Assembly: GCA_002150815.3 (NCBI GenBank)
Contig: NDFF03000397.1
Location: 1 to 61,890 of the forward strand
Origin: Grammothele lineata
Lineage: Eukaryota; Basidiomycota; Agaricomycetes; Polyporales; Polyporaceae
Reading direction: 5' to 3'
Length of the DNA stretch: 61,890 nucleotides
Shown one piece after another: positions 57,197 to 61,890 of the stretch. The first letter of the stretch is position 1. Each line of letters starts with the position of its first letter. The translations under genes and the position numbers were made by a program. The notes under the pieces were generated by a model. It was given only the letters and a program-made list of their open reading frames with translations, did no database searches and was not told the DNA's origin.

Positions 57197-58118
57197 GGTG
57201 AGTTAAGGATGCGTCACCTCTCGAAGCGCATACTGATGTAACCGCATCAGAGGTTGTAATCATGGGATTGACGTCGATATGCGAATATTGTTGTAATGAA
57301 GCGCATGCATGCTAACCTACACGTCACAGCTGTACAGTACTATATAATATATACATTCAATGCTCAGCGAAGGCTCTGTAAAAACGTCCAAGGCTATTAA
57401 CTTATTCACGGCGGAATTGATTAGACGCCCGAGAGATTAGATAACGCGTCACGGAAGGCGCCCGGTGATTTATCTGTTGAATCCAAAGATATCGGAATCG
57501 AGTATGCTTCGACCTCGAACGTAGCATCTGCGTCCCGTACACGCTACCCGCCCACACTTTTACAACTTCAAAACTCCACGCACACGCGCAGTTTTTTGGT
57601 AGGAGAGGCCACGTATCTGGTAAGTCGTTACTACTTCTATGGTACTTAAATTAACAACCGCGATCGCGGCTGTCTGCATACCTTCGGTCTCCGTCGGGTG
57701 TACATCGTCGTTCGACGTACACCCCATCGGCCCTTGATGTTCATCCCTCTCACTTGGCTCTGACGGGATTGTGTATGACCTGTGGGTGTACGTTGTCGTT
57801 CAATGTACACCCTTGACGGTTCATGGCCACCCTGTCGGGTCTCGTGCCGCCTGGCTGCGACCGACCGACCTCTTCTGCCAACCAACTCGTACTCTACCAC
57901 GCGTGGTTCCGGGTACTTTCTCTTCTAATCCTACGGGTGCCCTTGCCGTACCGGATCGAGGTGTTAGCCAGACGAATCAACCAGCGGATTACCTTCTATT
58001 CGGTGCCGTCTACCTCTTGTCGACGCAGGTGTGTTTTCCTAGTTCGCGGGAGCGCATTAACTCAATCGGACACATTCTGTTGTAGGTCAAGCTCGTTCAT
58101 ATACCACGATCAATTCCG
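57197..58118. other. Spacer between the tandem paralogues, with two H2 hairpins
   Basis: H2 hairpins at about 57695-57725 (GGGTGTAC/GTACACCC arms) and 57783-57812. No gene is seen. The region should hold the 3' end of the first paralogue and the promoter of the second. Confidence 0.5.
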
Positions 58119-60911
58119 ATGGACACCTCCGCGTCTAGTAACTGGTCAGTGGACCACATGTGCTCGTGGAGAAGTTCTGATCCAGTCGATACAGGCGTTC
58201 CCAGCCGCACGTCTTCCGAGACGAATATGACAGAGTCTTCAAAATATGGAACGTCCCGACTCGAATTGTAGTACCGCCACTACATGAGGTCACGCCGCTC
58301 CCTACTGATCCGCTGGCCGAGATGCCTCGGCTGGCTGAATACAAAGAACTCTTCGATTTGCGCAAGATCGACTTTGGAGTCGATGACGTGCCAGAAATAG
58401 CCTTTCTGTTGAATGGATACCATCCGCACGACCCCATATTGTCAAAGTTCGCCATCAACTTGCAGTCTCCGCCTCTGAAGAGCTTCAATGGGATGTGGGG
58501 ACTAGACGACATCGTGGCTTTGGAGTGGAGACAACTAGAGAGAGGATTGACGTTCATTGTCCAACATCTTTTGTCATACGGGAACAGCAGTTTACGACGA
58601 CTCGTTCACCGATTCACTCCATGGCCCTCGCCATCTTCTTGTGGCTTCGACAAACGCTTCCGCACGTACGGCCGTATGAAATATGTAGTCAAAGCGTCCC
58701 ACACTGCCTTTCTCATGCTCGCCGCCCGCTGCTCGCTAGCGATAGCCCTTTGGGAGTACGAAGACCCGAATCATCACTACGCGTCTTGGACCCGGAACTT
58801 GTGCGAACATCAGGTAAGCTACGACTGGGTTGATCTCATCCAGACATCGATCATATCGAGATTCGAACGAGGCCTCCGCGTCGGCACGGCGGTGGACTTG
58901 AAATACTCCCAATGGATGTCGCTCGTTCCCGTGTTCGCTTATGGTGGGGTCCCTATTCTGGTTCTCTACCGAGGCCCGCTTACGGAGCTCTGGCCGGAAA
59001 CATCTCGGACTGCTGTGAAATATTATCCGCAGCAAGTTGAGACTTCGAGAGCCTGGATGCATCCACCGCTTACGGAGCCTGGACCGGCTTACGTTCTCTC
59101 CGATGTTACTAGCGACGTCTTCAGGAATGTCCCAGACTATAACTCGCCCGGTGACTACCTCCCTTTCGGACCGTACCAGAAACAACGAGAGACCCGCGCC
59201 GAGTTTTTCAACCGCATGGCGAAAATCGATTCGAACGCCCGGTCGAACCGTTCAGACCGGTCCGGACGGCGGGAAGCCCGAGAGGGCTGGGCTATGTCAA
59301 ACGCGCTACCATCGCAAGCCACGCCTGTCTACATTTGGTTGAAGATCGGTGATGTCTTCCCGGATACACGCGATGCCTGGAAGAATCTCGACTACCGGCA
59401 GGCTCTCCCTTCGAGCGTGGTGCCATTCATATGGTCGGTTCATCCCATGCAGCTGCGCCGCTACTGGTCATCTCTCAACGTATGGGACCTATGGTATCCT
59501 GAAGACGACAACAACCGGGGATCCTATGGAATCGTTGTCAACTCTGTCCTGGCCGCACGGTTCGCAACCTCGAACGACTCGGAGGACGATCGCAACTTCG
59601 ATCCGGACGACCAAGGAGTTACGACTCATCTGTCCAACGATGAAACCATCCCTTGCGAGACAGGCATATCTCAGCTCGGACAGCGTCGAGCAGAAGACTT
59701 CCTGCGAGGTGGCATGAAAATGGGCATCGCCGTCCACATCACCCCAAGTCATTCGTTCCACTGGGTCGGTTTCAGGCCTGATACTTCATTCCGCCTTGAC
59801 GTCACAGATCGACGTCCTCCGTACCTCCTTGGTTTTGGTGCTCTTGAGGAGTCTATTGATCCACTGGATGTTGATTCGATGACCGCATGGTATAGCGCAG
59901 TCTTGGCGAGGCGATGGGAAGACCCTGTTTTTGCAGTCACGTGGGATCTGGATGAACGGTATCCCTTCTCTCTGGCAAGAGACAAACGTCCGGATATGAA
60001 TCTAAAGTTACGAAAGAGCATGCTGCCAGAGAAACCCATCCTGGTTGAAGTTCGATACCATAACGACCCGACCGACCTTCGGTGGAACTTGGTGGCAGAA
60101 CCTATGGCTGTCGTCCTGTTGTTGCGAGTGTTCGATGTCACAACCAGTGATCAGGCGGTACGACTCTTAACGTCCCACGGAATTCCGTTTCACACTGTCC
60201 AACGCTTACGGGCGACGGAGCTTGCGGCTGAACGTCGCAACAGGCACGGGGAGCGCATACACGTCCGTGCCACACGTCCCACTAGCAAGGATTATCACGA
60301 ATACCAAGCGCGGGTCCTCGATCTCACTCACCTTCCCCATATGCGCGCAGCCTTGACCCAAGGAGGGATAATCTGGCGGCTCTTCCGACACGCTCTCACG
60401 ATATCCGACGACTTCTCCCTCGAGAATGTCTACAACGACCTCGTCGCGGCGGGCCCTTCCGGTGACGTTGACCGATACGCTGCAATTATCGAGCTGGAAG
60501 ACAGTGTCGTCGGCGTCGACGATGTCTTAGCAGGGGACGAGATGGAGGTTCTCTGTGGTGCTTATGGAGTGTATACGGGTACGCTTAGCCTCCCGGAGTT
60601 GTTAATCTGCCTGACTTTGATCATTTTGACACACAGGCAGCGGGGAGCAGCTGGAAGAGGTTATGTGGTGGCCGCCGCATGCACGATGGGCGGCTAGTGG
60701 ACAGTACATGGGAACATGGACGGAGTGGAACGAGGAGTGGTTTCGGACTCGGGAGGACAAGATTCTAAAGGGTGAGAAGGATGGAGAATTGAGGTCTGTC
60801 AATAAGTGGAGGGGCACCATGAGAGGGATGAGGCAGTCACGCGACATCGCTGAAATCCTAGCAGAGAAATCCCTCGAGTTTTTGAAGCGTCATTACCTTG
60901 TTAATCCGTGA
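58119..60911 (+). CDS. Tandem paralogue 2: 894-aa protein of unknown function
   Basis: Exons 58119-58144, 58195-60578 and 60637-60911. The introns fall at the same codons as in the first paralogue: after the initial short exon ending in a split Trp codon, and after the VYTG block. It begins MDTSASSNWRSQPHVFRDEY and carries NVPTRIVVPP, DVPEIAFLLNGYHPHDPI, HTAFLMLAARCSLAIALWEY, TPVYIWLKIGDVF, AEPMAVVLLLRV, VGVDDVL and the last-exon WWPPHARWAASGQYMGTWT. Identity to paralogue 1 is about 45% by eye. An Arg/Ser-rich insert (NARSNRSDRSGRREAREG) and a longer acidic stretch differ. A local duplication followed by divergence is the simplest origin. Confidence 0.8.
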
Positions 60912-61018
60912 ATAGGAAGTGAATCATATATGCAATCGCTACTAGCGGAAGTAATTGATAATACGTATGGCAATATGGTTTGATATTGGTATGGAGGGGA
61001 TAGACATGACACTGTATG

Positions 61019-61890
61019 TTATCGACTAACACGAATGAAATCTGTTTCATGCTGAGCGTGAAAGCAATGGGCATAGCCAACCTGCCCGCACGGTCTAAAA
61101 TCAAGGAGAAAGTGCAACTTTGGAGTCCCGGGTACTCGATAACCAATAGGGGATCTATAAAATGTATCCTGGAGTGATCCCCTGTCAAAGAAAGACCGCA
61201 ACTCTGAAGGGCAGCAATATCTGGAACACAATGAATCCATCCAATGACGTCCATCAATCTGAATGTCAAAACCAAGGGCAATCCATCGTGCTATGTTCTC
61301 CACATCATCTTCATAGATACCCGCTGATGGGACGTCGTCACTGTTCTCTGACACGGGTTCCTCTTCCTCCATAGTGACATCCCCCACATGGACATTAGCA
61401 CCATAAATCAAACCTAAGGCCGTGTGAGGGGAGGCAGTTGGGGAAGGAATCATGTAATTTTCACTGTGTGCGAAAGTGTCGATGAGCATGCCATCATTGA
61501 GACGATTGAGATACTCACTCATCAGACGCTTCCGACCCCTCATCGGATGTGTAGTTTGGGGGAGAAATGGCACAGTTTCTACTACTGGCAGATGTACGTA
61601 TTTGCAAGTGTCATATAATATAAATTCAGAGCGGCACTCACCCACTAGCGTCTGGGGTTTCCATCCCATCTTCAGATTCATCGTCTAGTAGACGAAATCG
61701 AGGGGGTCCAAGAACACCGGGGGGCCGTGGCGATCCTAACAAGGCTCTTCGTTGAAATAGGAGTCTTGGAAATGCAGCACCAAAGGCATTATGGGATACG
61801 TAGGCGATAAGATGGGTTGCAAAGGAGCGAACAATGGGGGCAAGAGGGGAGCTTGAACGACTCTCGATGACTCGTATGGTGCAGTCAGGG
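61019..61890 (-). CDS. 3' part of an unrecognised gene (5' end outside the window)
   Basis: Three exons can be joined in phase: 61890-61642, 61584-61519 and 61463-61019. The peptide contains RLLDDESEDGMETPDASG, then YTSDEGSEASDD, an acidic MEEEEPVSENSDDVPS, then a Cys-containing WMDSLCSRYCCPSELRSFF. It ends HDTDF-type sequence and stops at 61019. The two Ser/Asp/Glu patches suggest phosphorylated acidic linkers. No domain recognised. It converges on the tandem paralogue at 58119-60911, with 107 bp between the stop codons. Confidence 0.55.

Noticed and set aside
1..61890. LTR or LINE retrotransposon, rRNA or tRNA genes
   Set aside because: No reverse transcriptase, integrase, long direct terminal repeats, or recognisable structural RNA sequence was seen on either strand.

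Overview
The window looks like part of a nuclear chromosome of an agaricomycete (mushroom-forming) basidiomycete. The clues are dense short GT-AG introns of about 50 nt, a degraded KDZ transposase with CxC-type cysteine clusters, a multi-exon TET/JBP-type oxygenase gene, and long Helitron Rep/helicase genes. No rRNA, tRNA, telomere repeat, prokaryotic operon or retroelement reverse transcriptase was recognised. All assignments come from reading motifs by eye; no searches were run.

Layout. 1-169 is the 3' end of a gene with a very acidic tail. 353-890 is an array of the palindrome ATCTAGAT at a period of about 44 bp. 1018-4376 (minus) is a broken KDZ transposase. 4600-6448 is an element with inverted arms of about 410 bp and no transposase. 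6683-7082 is a truncated gene fragment that stops where the first Helitron begins.

7083-21084 (unit A) and 24269-39192 (unit B) are two related Helitron units with the same layout. Each has a RepHel gene of about 2640-2650 codons (minus), a many-exon basic/acidic nuclear-type protein gene (minus), and a divergent plus-strand gene of about 320 codons. RepHel has a Helitron HUH nuclease with a two-tyrosine motif, a PIF1-type helicase and a C-terminal USP-like cysteine protease. Unit B RepHel is intact; unit A RepHel carries one in-frame stop. Both minus-strand Helitron 3' ends share a short hairpin and end CCCCCCAAG before a T. Between the units lies a TET/JBP-family gene (21235-24264) whose ATG is 4 bp from the end of unit B. 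Beyond unit B are a 669-aa unknown protein and a second oxygenase-like gene (41611-44103).

44.4-58.1 kb is a repeat-rich tract. It holds two related giant palindromic elements, 44663-47589 and 48899-52022, with arms of about 1.05-1.17 kb and 7-8 bp flanking duplications, plus three families of short GC-rich hairpins. 54419-57196 and 58119-60911 are tandem paralogous genes of about 890 codons with matching exon structure. 61019-61890 (minus) is the 3' part of an unrecognised gene.

How the genes may work together (inference): RepHel would nick and peel off a single strand. The two companion proteins, conserved in both units although diverged, are candidates for chromatin or single-strand DNA partners. 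The USP-like domain could remove ubiquitin or a related modifier from host factors. The conservation of all three genes in two diverged copies argues that they are functional parts of a large Helitron family rather than chance captures.
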